DNA from: Sphaerolaimus hirsutus
Taxonomy: Eukaryota > Nematoda > Chromadorea > Monhysterida > Sphaerolaimidae
NCBI GenBank assembly: GCA_964036195.1
Contig: OZ038459.1
Span: forward strand, 25,479,206-25,543,205
Reading direction: 5' to 3'
DNA length: 64,000 bases
Of the stretch, positions 1-12,072 are shown piece after piece. Made by a program: the position numbers and the translations under genes. How positions within the stretch are numbered: position 1 is the stretch's first letter; every line of letters starts with the position of its first letter. The notes under the pieces are model-generated. The model worked only from the letters and a program-made list of their open reading frames with translations, ran no database searches and was not told the origin of the DNA.

Positions 1-22
1 TTTTTCCGATCAGAATATACTC

Positions 23-209
23 CAGCGACATTACACCTTACAACGAAATCTACCAAATCCCATCCGAATAAAAGTACAAACATAACTAAATTTCATCATA
101 TTTATCAAATTGCTTTGATAAATATAATGAAAAAAGTTTTATGTGTGTTCTTTTATTCAGACAGGATATGGTAGATTGCATTCTAAGGTGTAATGTCGCC
201 GGCGTATAC
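23..209. mobile_element. Foldback element, family O
   Basis: Two arms of about 55 bp are inverted copies of each other (GCGACATTACACCTTA at the left, TAAGGTGTAATGTCGC at the right) around an AT-rich centre. Fragments of the same arm (a 'catctgaataa...ggta' motif) recur near 13405, 33240, 44615 and 52606. No coding capacity is seen. The target duplication could not be fixed. Confidence 0.6.
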
Positions 210-414
210 AATCGCAGTGCGTTGAACAAACATTCGAATAAAAATAAAAATCAGGTTTATGTTACAACTTTTTAGCGTTTTTTCCCGCCGGCGACACTCG
301 TGGCTTTGGAAACATTTTTGTAAAAGCTTTTTGAAATTGCTACATTCACCTAGCTTGGAGTATTTTTAAAATCAAAGTGCTTTATAAACAGGTGTGTATT
401 CGGACTTGTCTTTT

Positions 415-610
415 GGGGGCACTCCCACCCAAACCCTGTAAAAAGCCCTGTAAAATGTCAATTGTCATGCAAAGTGTCAAATGTCATGGAAAATGCCCTG
501 CAAAATGGCAAACGTACGTTTGTTATTTTGCAGGGCATTTTCCATGACTTTTGACACTTTGCATGACATTTGACATTTTACAGGGCTTTTTACAGGGTCT
601 GGAAGTGGCA
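415..610. mobile_element. Family A foldback element (copy 1)
   Basis: First of about 35 copies of the main family. The left arm reads CACTCCC...ACCCTGTAAA, AGCCCTGTAAAATGTCAA, CATGCAAAGTGTCAA, GTCATGGAAAATGCCCTGC; the right arm is its reverse complement, so the whole 150-200 bp can fold into one hairpin. The flanks of this copy have decayed and give no clear target duplication. Confidence 0.85.
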
Positions 611-1139
611 CTTTGGTGGGTTTTTTAATGTAAAAATTTTTTATAGTTAGTTTTGTGTGAAAAAGTTGTTGTTTTTATTATTTTTGAGTCCGGTTTAAAA
701 TACCGATGTGTAAATACTAGGTGTAAACGTAAATTTATTAATTTGTGTTAATCGTAAATTTACATTTTTTTCTGCGCATGCTGGAAGTAAGTTATTTTCA
801 TGCGCAACATTATAACTGCTTCTCAATATTGGGAAAATCCCTGGAAAGTAATATAAAAATATAGGAAACTTAAAAATTAGGGATTTTTCTATATTCAAGA
901 GTGCAAATTTTGCAAATCCCCGCAACAAACACAAACACCTAAATATGTTTCCAGGAAAAAAAATTGTGCTAAGAGCATGAAGTCATTCATTTCAGACTAT
1001 TTAGGTATTAAGCATTTCTTCTTAGTCAATTCAAAACTTAAATAATAGTGAAAGCGTTCACAGTTTGAATTGAATTGAAAACCTGGGCATTTTCTATCAC
1101 TGTCATTCGAAAGTGCGAAAGTAATTAGGTAGCTATTTA
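611..1139. other. No gene seen
   Basis: AT-rich sequence with no supported coding frame or repeat. The short open frames here are random in composition. Confidence 0.5.
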
Positions 1140-1333
1140 CCTGGTGCCAATCCCAGACCCTGTCAAAAGCCCTGTAAAATGTCAAATTTGTGAAATGTAA
1201 AATGTCATACAAAGTGTCAAAAGTCATGTCAAACCGAGTTGCCATTTTGCAGGGTTTGTTCCATGACTTTTGACACTTTGTATGACATTTTACATTTTAC
1301 AGGGCTTTTTACAACGCCTGGGAGTGGCACCTG
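1140..1333. mobile_element. Family A element with CCTG duplication
   Basis: The element runs 1144-1329 (GTGCCAATCC...GGGAGTGGCA) and is flanked by CCTG at 1140-1143 and 1330-1333. An exact 4-bp direct repeat with the core CWG is typical of this family. Confidence 0.85.
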
Positions 1334-1970
1334 GACATTTTCTATCACTGTCATTCAAAGTGCAAAAGTAATTAGGTAGCTATTTACCTGGCTGGAACTG
1401 GCACCATGCTGTGACATGTTCTATGGAGCTAGCGATGGTAAAAAAATTTCGAAAATTTTGAATACCTTTTTCAAATTTTTGACTTTTTTGAGTTTTCGAA
1501 TTTTCATTCCATTACGGCAGAATATTTGAAAAATAGGGAGTTTTTCTAGGGAAATTTGAAAATACTAGAATATAACTTTGTTTTTTTTGAAATTTTGGAA
1601 ATTAGAATTTTTTTGATACCCTATACATTCCAAATATTGTGATAGCGCAATGGCACCATATAAATACAGCACTATAAATAAGAAAAATTACCTAATATCT
1701 TACGTAATTTTGACACAATTCCGATTTTGTGACTCCCCTCAATTAATTGCGCGCATTACCTAGATTTTACCTCCGGAAATCTTGTGTGACTGGAAATTGG
1801 CTTGTGAAATGATTACGTATATGATTATGCGTGAATTTCTTTTATACTAGTCTAATTGAAGGCTATACAAAGAATATTACCGTATTTCGATGAATTAAGT
1901 CACGTTACGAAATTGTGCACCAAATAAAACCCTTAGTGATAGTGACAATAATAATAATAATTGTGACAGA
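1334..1970. other. No gene; TTCGAA-rich tract
   Basis: Bases 1431-1640 are a degenerate AAATTTCGAAAATTTT-type tract that resembles the interior of the family L element at 41412-42226. Nothing else is recognised. Confidence 0.4.
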
Positions 1971-2156
1971 CATGTGGGGGCACACCCAGACCCTGTAAAA
2001 TGCCCTGTAAAATGACAAATGTCATGCAAAGTGTCAAAAGTAATGTAAAATGCCCGGTAAAATGGCAACTCGGTTGCCATTTTGCAGGGCATTTTGCATG
2101 ACTTTAGACACTTTGCATGACATTTGACATTTTACAGGGTCTAGGGGTGGCACATG
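1971..2156. mobile_element. Family A element with CATG duplication
   Basis: The element 1975-2152 is flanked by CATG on both sides. The arms carry the standard CAGACCCTGTAAAATGCCCTG module and its reverse complement. Confidence 0.85.
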
Positions 2157-2361
2157 GACCCATATCTCTGTTACAATTATAATTATTAGTGAGAGTAATG
2201 TAATGTGACGAGAAAAATAATAATTTTCCTTTTTATTCAAATAGCGTATTGTATATTTTCACTGTTAAATTTGCGTTCCGTTGAGTGGACGTGTGATTCG
2301 GCATGTAACATTTCGTCATGGCGATATTAATTTGCCATGTGCGGCTACCATTTAATACTTT

Positions 2362-2570
2362 CGCACACTAGTTTGCGAAAGAAATCTAGAAAATTTAGTA
2401 AACTCGTAAATCAGCTTTGAACACAGTTGAGTTTACCTGAATGAGTTATTTTTGTCTCTGTCAACTGCAGTTGACGAAAACCAAATTCCGGTGTACTCAA
2501 ATAACATTCAAAGCTGATTAATGAGTTAATTTAATTTCTAGTTTACTTTGAGTAAACTAGTGTCAATATT
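2362..2570. mobile_element. Family F foldback element
   Basis: Ends CACACTAGTTT and AAACTAGTG face each other. Each half holds a 'gtaaactcgtaaatcagctttgaac' type arm, and the turn of the hairpin carries GTCAACTGCAGTTGAC, itself a perfect palindrome. Family F recurs about 16 times in the window. Confidence 0.7.
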
Positions 2571-3064
2571 TTCACTTGAACGCGTAAAAATTGTATTTTG
2601 GTTCAATTTATTTCAAATAGGAAATGTTTAGACTTTTCCATGCAAGTTGCCAGAAATGAATTTGCAAACGAAATTAATTTTTAGGGGAAAAAGGTTTTCA
2701 GCGGTTGAATGCTAATATTTTGGTAATATTGTGTTTTTTTATTAGAAAAGAGAACATCATATAAATATTTATCGTTTTCACATTCAGTTAATATGATTCG
2801 AGAAGAATTTAGCCGATTTTGCATGTGAAAACTAAATAGGCGAGCATTTTCACAATGCAAATAAAATGTAAAAACGGCTGAAATGACACGGGTTTGCAGC
2901 TTGTCTTAATCACATACGTGAATTCCATTCCATTCCTTTGACATTTCCCATTGGAACTTATCAAAATGTATCCATTTTTTATCCATCAAACTTATATTTA
3001 GTATTCATTTATGTACCACATGTAGACTATCACATGTTACTAGACATGTAACACATGTTCACAG
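2571..3064. other. No gene seen
   Basis: AT-rich sequence without a supported frame or known repeat. Confidence 0.5.
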
Positions 3065-3279
3065 TAGGTGCCAGACGCCAGTCCCAGACCCTGTAAAAAG
3101 CCCTGTAAAGTGTCAAAAGTCGTGGAAAATACCCTGCAAAATGGCAACCCAGTTGTCATGTCCTGCAAAATGGCAACCGAGTTGCCATTTTGCAGGGCAT
3201 TTTCCATGACTTTTGACACTTTGCATGACATTTGACACTTTACTGGGCTTTTTACACGGTCTGGACTCTGGGACTGCCC
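3065..3279. mobile_element. Family A element, slightly rearranged
   Basis: A-type arms with an internal partial duplication of the 'ctgcaaaatggcaacc' block near the tip. It abuts the B element at 3284, and the two share a CCTG junction. Confidence 0.75.
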
Positions 3280-3478
3280 CCTGGGGGCAGTCCCAAGCCC
3301 TGTAAAGTGTAAAGTAAAGTGTCAAATGTAAAGTCAAATGCAAAGTAAAGCGTCAATCAAAACAAAAAAGAAAAGATTTTATTACTGAACTTTGCATGAC
3401 AATTGACACTTTACTTTGCATTTGACTTTACATTTGACACTTTACTTTACACTTTACAGGGCTTGGGACTGGCACCTG
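3280..3478. mobile_element. Family B element with CCTG duplication
   Basis: Element 3284-3474 starts GGGGCAGTCCCAAGCCCTG and ends CAGGGCTTGGGACTGGCA. Its arms are built from AAAGTGTAAAGTAAAGTGTC repeats. CCTG flanks it at 3280-3283 and 3475-3478. The termini are those of family A but the arm body differs. Confidence 0.85.
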
Positions 3479-4062
3479 ATGACATTCACACAAACATGTG
3501 GCTTGAACAGCAGAAAAGCTTAAATAGCTCACTCTGTCTGAAGTCAAATTAACTTACCGTATTTTTTAGATAACCTCAGGGGGTTTAGTTTGATTGAAGT
3601 TTAGAGGCGGGGAGTTATTCAAGGTGATGTTATGAATTTTTGATCTGGCAGTGTGTTGATCTGGCGCCACTCCCAGACCCTGTAAAATGTCAAATGTTCT
3701 ATTTTTACCAGTGATTTGACATGACATATCATGCTCTGTAGTTTCACTTGTGTTTCATCAAAATTCCATTTGATCTAGGTGTTCAAACCTGAGTGTCTTC
3801 ACAATGCTTGGTTTTCTATTTGGGGGTTTTATTCATGAAAATACAGTAGTCAACTAGAGTGTTTTTCTTGAGTGAAAAACAAGAACTACAAAACTTTCTT
3901 TCCTATATTGCATTTGCATACACGTCTAAATAATATATTGAAATACACTCTCAGGTACAGCATATACTAGTGTTATTGTGAGTGACTGCGGTTAGTTTTT
4001 GTGCAGCTAAAGTGGAATGGCGCCATGGCGTTGGCGCTCATTCGGGTGCAGAGGGCACCGCC
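3479..4062. other. No gene; one A-element remnant
   Basis: A broken A-type arm sits at about 3662-3700 (GCCACTCCCAGACCCTG followed by unrelated AT-rich DNA). The rest has no recognisable feature. Confidence 0.5.
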
Positions 4063-4385
4063 CCAGGGGGCAGTCGCAAGCCCTGTAGAGTGTAAAGTAA
4101 AGTGTCAAATGTAAAGTCAAATGCAAAGTAAAGTGTCAATTAAAACAAAAAAGAAAAGATTTTATTACTGAACTTTGCATGGCAATTGAAAGTTTACTTT
4201 GCACTTGACTTTACATTTGACACTTTACTTTACACTTTACAGGGCTTGGGACTGCCACCAGGGGGCACTCCCAGACCCTGGAAAATGCCCTGCAAAATGG
4301 CAACTCGGTTTTCCATGACTTTTGACACTTTGCATGACATTTGACATTTGACAGGGCTTTTTACAGGGTCTGGAACTGGCACCAG
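4063..4385. mobile_element. Tandem B and A elements sharing CCAG
   Basis: CCAG (4063-4066), B element 4067-4257, CCAG (4258-4261), A element 4262-4381, CCAG (4382-4385). Three identical copies of the target site mean that one element inserted into the duplicated target of the other. This is the clearest evidence that the duplication is four bases. Confidence 0.9.
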
Positions 4386-4483
4386 GCTGCCATTGGCGTT
4401 TGGGTCATTTATCTCTGCTGCCTTTGGCGCATAGTGCCATTTTCTTTTGAAAGGCACTATTCGCTACTTTTATAATTGCCACT

Positions 4484-4667
4484 CGCATACCTAAAATGCC
4501 ATGTAAAATGTCAAATATTGTGCAAAGTGTCAAAAGTAATGTAAAATGTCCTGTGAAATGCTATGTTCTTTACTGATAAGTTAACATTTTTCATGACATT
4601 TTACATGACCTTTGACATGTTTCATGACTTTTCATTTTTAGGCATTCTACAGGGATGGGATTACACC
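4484..4667. mobile_element. Diverged family A element
   Basis: Recognisable arms (ATGTAAAATGTCAAAT...CATTCTACAGGGATGGGAT) with many substitutions. The tip is no longer complementary. Confidence 0.6.
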
Positions 4668-5534
4668 AAAAAGTGTCATTCTAGTGTAATAAACTGCGCA
4701 AATTATCCCCGGCGCCTTATTTTAATGACGCCAATATTTCGAAAGGCGCTGGCGCCATTTTTATTGCGTTTCTATCTCTAGTCGCTTGACTATGGAGCTT
4801 AGAGGCCTGGGCTTTGCTGTCTTTTCAGTGTCGCGTGCCGCGTTTTAAGCATGATTGCAAGAAGTTTGTGCCGGAAAATTGTCTTGTTTTTCTGGTCGCG
4901 GAAATTTTGATGTTTTTATATTTGTTTTGTTTAAAAAAATAAAAGTTGGCATGATGCCATGATGACGGTTTTATGTTTTTATTTTTATTTTGTCAACTTC
5001 TAAAAGTTAATTGAGTATTCAATTCAGGCTGCAAGTAAGCTGACTATATAAGCGTTGAACGTGGTTAAAAAGTTGTACATTCTCCCCACAAACATTTACA
5101 ACTATAACAACTATCCACAAGCTGTACTAACTGTAATTTTCTTTCATTTTTATTATAATTTTTTTGCCAGCGCCAGGTGCCATTTTGTCACAACCAGGCA
5201 TGACTCAATTTCACCCCCCCCCCCTTTATATATATGTATGCATATGCTTATATATAGAACAAAAGATTGCCATTTGCAACTGATTTATGACTGTCTCTCT
5301 GTTTCTGAAGGTGCATATCATGTGTTTTGTGCTTGGGTTTGTGATATTTTCCCCGTGTGTGTTTCAGATGGGCAGTTTTTCCATTTGAACTGTTTTTTTC
5401 TGCGTTTTGTGCAATGTGATAATTGTGAAGTGCGCCATTATGTTTACATTATTTTAATTAGGCACTGATTTCGAGAGCAACGAAAAAAAGTCTATTTCCC
5501 CTGAATATTTTAATACGGTGACACGCTGTCATCA
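4668..5534. other. No supported gene
   Basis: A 137-codon open frame at 5055-5468 (+) has a TTG start, runs over homopolymers and has no domain-like composition, so it is not called. Confidence 0.45.
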
Positions 5535-5717
5535 ACAGGGGCACTCCTAAACCCTGTAAAATGTAAAATGTCATGCAAAGTGTCAAAAGTCATGGAAAAT
5601 GCCCTGCAAGATGGCAAACGAGTTGCCATTTCGCAGAGCATTTTCCATGACTTTTGACACTTTGCATGACATTTGACATTTTACAGGGCATTTTACAGGG
5701 TCTGGGAGTGGCAACTG
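5535..5717. mobile_element. Family A element with mismatched target copies
   Basis: Element 5539-5713 has near-perfect arms. The left flank is ACAG and the right flank ACTG, so the copies differ only at the central A/T position. Confidence 0.8.
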
Positions 5718-5821
5718 GTGCACCAGAATGCTCCAGTCCCAAAAAGTGCCGCGTCATTGTCTTACAACTTCTTCGTGCAGTGCACAGCCTGCGTATCGCA
5801 TACAAACTTTTGAAGTGCGCT

Positions 5822-6288
5822 AGAGTTGGGCAACGGGTATCGGGTCCAAAAGCCTTCGGGTCCCGTATCGGTTCCGAAAATTTCACGGGTTTCGGGTTCA
5901 GGTTGTAGAGTCCGGGGGGCAGTCCCAGACCCTGTAAAAAGCCCTGTAAAATGTCAAATGTCATGCAAAGTGTCTAAAGTCATGGAAAATGTCCTGCAAA
6001 ATGGTAACCGAGTTTGACACTTGACCTTTGAAATTTTTACAGGGCTTTTTACAGGGTCTGGGAGTGGCACTTGGGGCCAGTTCTGCACGTGGAGAAGTAC
6101 GAAGTGAAATGGCAATGGCGAAGTGAAATAGGAAAAAAACGAAGTGAAATGGCAAAAGCGAACTGAAATTACTTTTATTTATTTATTTTTTTTACTCCGC
6201 ATTTGCCACTTCACTTCTCACTCCTCCACTTGCGGAACTGGCACCAGGCCAGGTATTTTATCGGGTTCGGGTCGGGTTCCCAACCCTA
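5822..6288. mobile_element. GGGTTCGG-rich element interrupted by A and C elements
   Basis: The left end TAGAGTTGGGCAACGGGTAT and the right end GTCGGGTTCCCAACCCTA are roughly inverted, with GGGTAT/GGGTTC arrays inside. An A element (about 5912-6070) and a C element (about 6071-6249, ending CACTTGCGGAACTGGCA) sit inside it. The termini resemble hAT ends, but no 8-bp duplication is visible. Confidence 0.55.
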
Positions 6289-6542
6289 CAGTTTCCCGAA
6301 TTTCCGCAGCGAGTGCCTTGATCCCGTTTATTTGATTGATGCCGGAACTTGGTTTGTGAAAGCGAAGTGCACTTTTCGATGAAAGTTCTAGTTTTAGAGT
6401 TTGCGACTTTGAGTTTTTGAGTTTAGTTATTGGTTGATACAGTGTTTGTTGGAATAGAACGGCAGCACTTGTATAAGGACAGTCTTCCCATCCCAGTAAA
6501 CTGAAAATTTGTAAACTCAAATCAACTTCGAATGGCATTTGA

Positions 6543-9500
6543 GTTGCAATTAGTGATGGAAAAGCGCCAGTAAAAATGGCGCCATGACGCCATTGAAAAT
6601 AATGGCGCCGGAGAGAAAATGGCGCCAGGCGCTAATGGCGCCACGGCATCATCTGAAAAATTGGCGCCAGGCGCCAAAGGGCGCCAGCAACAATGGCGCC
6701 AACGATAAAAGTCCTTGTTTCAGCAGGTATATGAACAGAGAAAACATCTGTAGAATAGCAGTGTGCTATACCACTTTGAAGCCGTCTACTATACCAGAGA
6801 CACTGCCTCTTATCATGAATATTATCTATACCGTATTACCCCTAATTATCCCCCCCCTTGAATTCACCCCCTCGAATTAACCCCCCCTCCCCTCAAAATG
6901 GGCTGGGGAAATAATACCCCCCCCCCCTCGAAATACCCCCCTCCGGAATGATGTACATAATGTTTGCAATGTACATGATGTATCAATTACTACTTATTTG
7001 CATCACAGCTACACTTACACGCTCATTTGTGTACAGATGTACTTCTATAGCCCCAATATAACCTATTTGCTCACGTTTATTACCGTTTTTGTGTAATAAA
7101 AAGCGTATTCTTAACTATGAATTTCACGAAAATTTCTGACGGAATAAAAAAGTATTTTACATGACACATGACACTTTACAGGTTCTTTTACATGATACAT
7201 GACATTTTACAGGGTCTTTGACACTTTACAGGGTCTTTAACAGGGTCTGAGAGTGCCCCCTGCCAAAATCTTCACAATTTTATATTAGGTATTCTAATGC
7301 ATTTTATGTCTAATGCATTTTGTCTGTTGTGGACATAGATTTGTCATGGTAGAGAGAGTACATCAGACAGCGTTTAACTGGCTATTTCTACAAATACAAA
7401 TCATTTTTAGTTGAATTGTTACTTTTTTATGCCAACTTCATATGAAAACTTTGTGACATACAAATGAAATAAATTAGACTAGGAATTGTTAACAATAGGT
7501 CAGCGGACAAGATGCATTGAGAGTGATATTTCAAATATTTTTTATGATCACTCATTATTACATGTTAGTGTACAGAAAAAGTTTTCACACTTCAGTGTCA
7601 CAAAACTATTCAAAACAATGGCGCCGGGCGCCAAATTGGCGCCAGCAAAAATGGCGCCAAGCGCCAAGGGTAGTGATGTAAAAGCGCCATGGCGCTGGCG
7701 CCTGGCGCTAGCGCCAAACCAAAAAGCGCCATGGCGCTTTTGGCGCTTGGCGCCTTTTTGCCGTGGCGCCATTGGCGCTTGGCGCCGACACCTCCAAAAG
7801 CGCCATGGCGCTTTTGGCGCTCGGCGCTAAAATGCCGTGGCGCCATTGGCGCTTGGCGCTCACAGTTTAAAAAGCGCCAAAAAAGCGCCATACCATCTGT
7901 GTTCGTTTTCGATTGGTGGCATCAAAAATGCCATCAAAATATGAGATGATTGCTTTTTTGTTCCATTCAATTCTTCCATCACCTAACACTTGTGGTTCAC
8001 ACATCCAAATTTCATTGATATAAATATAAATAGCACAACTTCACTTGCTTCACTAAGCTACTGAAACTTTCTGCAATCAGAAAAAAACTACCTACATATA
8101 TAGCATGCTGAATGTACACTTTACAATCTACCTAACTATCATCTCACATTTATTATTCAGACAATCCGTTGAATAACACTCACTGAATAACTCCGTTTGT
8201 TGACCAAGTGATAAAAAATACCCCCCTTGAATAACTCCCCCATCTGGGTATTTGATATGTACATATATCCATCAATGATTGAAATTCCGATGAAAACAAA
8301 TTTTTGCATCGATACCTTGTTTTTGTTGTCGTTGAACTATCAAATACCCGGATTACATGAGTTTAGGGAATGCATTCATAAAATGAATAACGTGCAAGTT
8401 CCGAGGGAAAAAACTCCTCCTAGAATAGCACCCTCTTGATTACCTCCTCAAAAACTTCTGATGAAAACATTACTCCCCTAGGGTCTTATTTGAGGATATA
8501 CAGGGGTGGGCATCTTCAGTTACCGCTGGGAAAATGCGATAGATTGAGCTACGGTTGAGCTATCAGAATGAAATTTTAACACAATGGAGTAGACTCCATA
8601 GGACACCTATTCTGAAGTTTGCAACCCAAACGGCCACATTTTGGGTGAGTTGTGGAACACACGGTTTTTAGTGTAATTTTGTGACTTGGCGTCACCCATA
8701 GGATAAATCGAGGGTGGCATTTGAGGGGGGGGGGCATCGGTCGTTGGTGTCGTCCCATTCTGTCGTACATCGGCCGATTTTGATGCCCTTTGAGTATGTT
8801 GTGGTCGCGCCTACTACCAAATTCTTTTTTTACTCGAATAGTCCCCCAGTCCCGAGATAAGGGGGGTTAAGTCACAAAATTACACTAAAAACTGTGTGTT
8901 CCGCAACTCCTCCAAACTGTGGCCGTTTGGGTTGCAAACTTCAGCATAGGTGTCCTATGGAGTCTACTCTATTGTGTTAAAATTTCATTGTGATAGCTCA
9001 ACTGTAGCTCAAGCTATCGCGTTTTTCCAGCGGTAACTGAAGATGCCCACCCCTGTACTATACGGTACTTGCATTCACTGCGAGTAAATGTTTTGCACAA
9101 ATTTTTAGGCAGCTTCATTCATAAAGTAGAGGAACAGCTTTGTGTATTTAATATCCAGATATTGATGTACATGGCTAATTAAAAATCGACCAAGAAATTT
9201 TTGGCGCTGGCGCTATTGGCGCTTGGCGCTATAGTCCTCTGGCGCCATTGGCGCTTGGCGCTACGGTCTGGAAAAGCGCCATGGCGCTTTTGGCGCTTGG
9301 CGCTAAAATCGTCTGGCGCCATTGGCGCTTGGCGCCGCAATGCGAAAAGCGCCATGGCGCTTTTGGCGCTTGGCGCCAAAACTCTGGCGCTTTTTACATC
9401 ACTAGCCAAGGGCGCCATGGCGCTTTTGGCGCTTGGCGCCAAAACTCTGGCGCTTTTTACATCACTAGCCAAGGGCGCCATGGCGCCATTTGAAATAAGG

Positions 9501-9569
9501 GCGCCAGGCGCCAGATGGCGCCATTAAAGGGCGCGAGCGCCATGGCGCCATTCCATCACTAGTTGCAAT
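6543..9569. mobile_element. 3-kb composite family H (hAT-like) element
   Basis: The left end at 6551 is TAGTGATGGAAAAGCGCCA, the right end at 9561 is ATTCCATCACTA, and GTTGCAAT is exactly duplicated at 6543-6550 and 9562-9569. Eight-base duplications and TAGTG-type ends are hAT hallmarks. GCGCC-rich arrays occupy 6580-6710, 7617-7890 and 9200-9550. Between them lie a polyG/polyC D element (6829 to about 9067), an A-type fragment (7150-7262) and the foldback at 8501-9055. No transposase is seen. Confidence 0.8.
8501..9055. mobile_element. hAT-like element with CAGGGGTGGGCA ends
   Basis: Inverted ends of more than 100 bp begin CAGGGGTGGGCATCTTCAG and finish GAAGATGCCCACCCCTG. The terminus is close to the usual hAT form. 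It interrupts the right end of the surrounding D element (gaggatata / ctatacggta). The flanks are only partly alike (AGGATATA and TACTATAC), so the duplication is imperfect. Confidence 0.65.
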
Positions 9570-10253
9570 AAGGTGTTCGTTAACTACAGTTGACGGAGAG
9601 TAACAATAACTCATTTCAGTCAACTCATCGCTCTTCTTAACTGAAAAATATGGTAAAAAGTGTTAGTAGTCCGTATTAAGTCTTTTTATTCAAAGCTTCA
9701 CCATTGGCGGAATAAGAATTGTCTTCAAAAATATATTGTTATTGACTATATTGTTTTGTCCCTTGGCACCTCACATTTTTCCCGTCCATGTATCATTTTA
9801 TTTTATGTTATCAATATGTATCCAGAGTTATTTTGTCTTAAACACAAAAATTGCATGACAAAATTAAGTTACTTTTTCGATTTTTCATTTTCTCAATATC
9901 TCAAAGTGTTGATGTAAATATTAATTGCGCTAGGGATAATAAATATTGGTGGAAGCGCCACAGATAATTGGCGACATTAACTGCACTTAAATGGCGCCAA
10001 CTCATTAAAAATATCCTTCTAATGGCGCCGCCACCACGAAAAAAGCGCCATGCGCCATTTTTCACTTTCTGATACTGATGTTTTCCCACCGATGTTCCAC
10101 CAAATGTGCAACTTTTCAATGGTGACTTGTAATCAAACGGAAGTGAATTTGTAGTGCAGTCAGCTAGATACTCGTAATCATGAAGTTCCTCGTATCTGGT
10201 AGTCTTATACTTTTGTGCTGCGAATTAGATTTGCTTGTTTGTTGTTTTATATT
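9570..10253. other. No firm gene; possible signal-peptide start
   Basis: Contains an F-type arm fragment (about 9590-9640) and GGCGCC fragments near 9955-10060. An ATG at 10180 opens MKFLVSGSLILLCC, which looks like a secretory signal. No clear donor follows and the frame soon enters the G element, so it is only noted. Confidence 0.25.
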
Positions 10254-11024
10254 GGCGCTCCACACACTGGATGTCAACTGTTTCGGTGTCAACTCGATTT
10301 TAGTGCGATTTAGATTGCAGGACAATTTTCCAGTGAATGTACGGCAAAGTCGGAGAGGAATTTACCCTCAATCCTCGAATAAGACCCCAGGGGAGTTATT
10401 TTTTCGTCAGACGTTTTGGAGGGGGAGTTATTCAAGGGGGGAGTTATTCGAGGGGGGGAGTTATTACTTCCTCAGGAAACTTGGACTTTATTCATTGTAT
10501 GGATGCAGTATGTAAACTCGTTAAATTCAGGTATTTCACCGTCCAATAACAACAAAACGATGTGTATACACTGCATACACATTATGTATCTGCTTTCGCT
10601 GTCATAGGCTACTATTATTTTATTGTTTTGTATTGTATCCTTGTCATAAGAGGGAGGAGTTTTTAAGAGGGGGGAGTTATTCAAGGGGGGGGAGTTATTT
10701 TTTCCTCACCCCGCCAGCAGGAGGGACTTATTCAAGGGGGGGGAGTTATTCGAGGGGGGGTCTTATTCGAGGATTTGCTATATTGCCATGTGCATTTGAA
10801 CATAATTTCTGTTGGACCAGTTCACATCCGGATGCCAACTGGGCCGTTGGTTTTTCATAAATTTCAGTTTATGGGCTGCAAAACCATGTTCAAATGCATA
10901 TGGCAATATAAATTCCGCTTCGACTTTGCCGCACCGCACCTGCACTTGAAAATTGCCCTGCAACCTAAATTGAACTGAAATCGAGTTGACACCACAACAG
11001 TTGACATCCAGTGTGTGTGGCGCC
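10254..11024. mobile_element. Family G foldback carrying nested D-type DNA
   Basis: Ends GGCGCTCCACACACTGGATG and CATCCAGTGTGTGTGGCGCC are inverted, and both arms carry GTCAAC motifs. The middle (about 10366-10778) is D-type: CTCGAATAAGACCCC at the left, GGTCTTATTCGAGG at the right, with several GGGGGGAGTTATTC units. Confidence 0.75.
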
Positions 11025-11138
11025 AAAGTGGGATTTGAAATAATTTTGGTATGTGCATTTGAATGGAGATAGGCGACCCGTCAACTAAAACCTGCTAGGA
11101 AACCAGTCGGCAGAGTTGACATTTTGTGCCATGTCAAC

Positions 11139-11389
11139 TACCGTATTTCCTCGAATTACCCCCCTCAAAATGGGCACTATGAATTTGTGGTCCTTGAAAT
11201 GCATAACAGACGTTCAAAACACTTACTGTGTTACGTTAGAACATCGTTTATACCATCTACATCCTTATAAAAGGCAAAGGCTGTAAAAACTTATAAATGG
11301 TGGTTATTGTTGCATTTTTCACGTTTTTCTCTCAAAATTGTCACTCTGAAAAAATAAACCCCCAGGGGGTAATTCGAGGAAATACGGTA
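11139..11389. mobile_element. Family D element (TACCGTATTTCCTCG ends)
   Basis: TACCGTATTTCCTCGAATTA faces GGAAATACGGTA. D elements have a C-rich left arm and a G-rich right arm, and their outer TA is compatible with TA-targeted insertion as in Tc1/mariner relatives. A near-identical interior ('aacgttcaaaacacttactg', 'cataaatggtggttattgttg') recurs at 13019-13160 and 30190-30340. Confidence 0.75.
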
Positions 11390-11640
11390 GTATGCGGGCC
11401 ATTGGCCGAGAATCGAAGTAAATGCAAGTTGGCAGGTATATTAGCAGTCATTTTTAGAACAGCGCTTATGATCCTTACCCGCCCGCTTAAAAACGCTGAG
11501 ACACGTAAAAATTTACCGCCTTCCAAATAACAACAACAAAACAGTAAAATATTTTTGTTTGGGTATATTCATATGACCTGAGCAATAAGCTCAAGCCTAG
11601 GCCGTGTAAGTAAAGTTGTGCCCTGCAAAACACACGCGTA

Positions 11641-12072
11641 TACCGTATTTCCTCGAAATACCCCCATGGGGGTTTATTATTTCGCCAGCAAATTTTGAGG
11701 GGGGGGGGGGGTTAATTCGAGGGGGGGTTATTTGAGGGGGGGGGGTCTATTATTTCGCCAGACATTTTACGAAATTTCCCGTACTCAGACGTAGAAAAAT
11801 ACCACATTGATCAGAGGCGTATGAGTGTTTATAGGCATATACTACTGCATATACACATAAACCTTTCCCTAACATCACTCAGTCATCGGTTTTAACGTGT
11901 GTTCTGCATAATACAGTTCACACACTGTGGTATTTGTTGTGTACATGCTGTTTACACAGTATTTGGGGGGGGGGGTATTTCAAGGGGGGGTTATTATTTC
12001 CCCAGCCCATTTTGAGGGGGGGTTAATTCGAGGGGGGGTTAATTCAAGGGGGTAATTCGAGGTAATACGGTA
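11641..12072. mobile_element. Family D element with long G runs
   Basis: Starts TACCGTATTTCCTCGAAATA and ends AATTCGAGGTAATACGGTA. G runs of 7-12 alternate with TTATTTCG or TTAATTCG spacers, a layout able to form G-quadruplexes on the + strand. Confidence 0.75.

Noticed and set aside
5055..5468. 137-codon plus frame
   Set aside because: Non-ATG start, Tyr/Phe/His-rich random composition, polyC run inside, no splice context.
7486..9527. Ala/Arg/Trp-rich frames (APSAKSAMALFALRRQ, WRFWRLAPFC)
   Set aside because: Artefacts of GCGCCA/AAAAGCGCC arrays in H elements; also at 28862-29876, 61472-61810 and 62437-62718.
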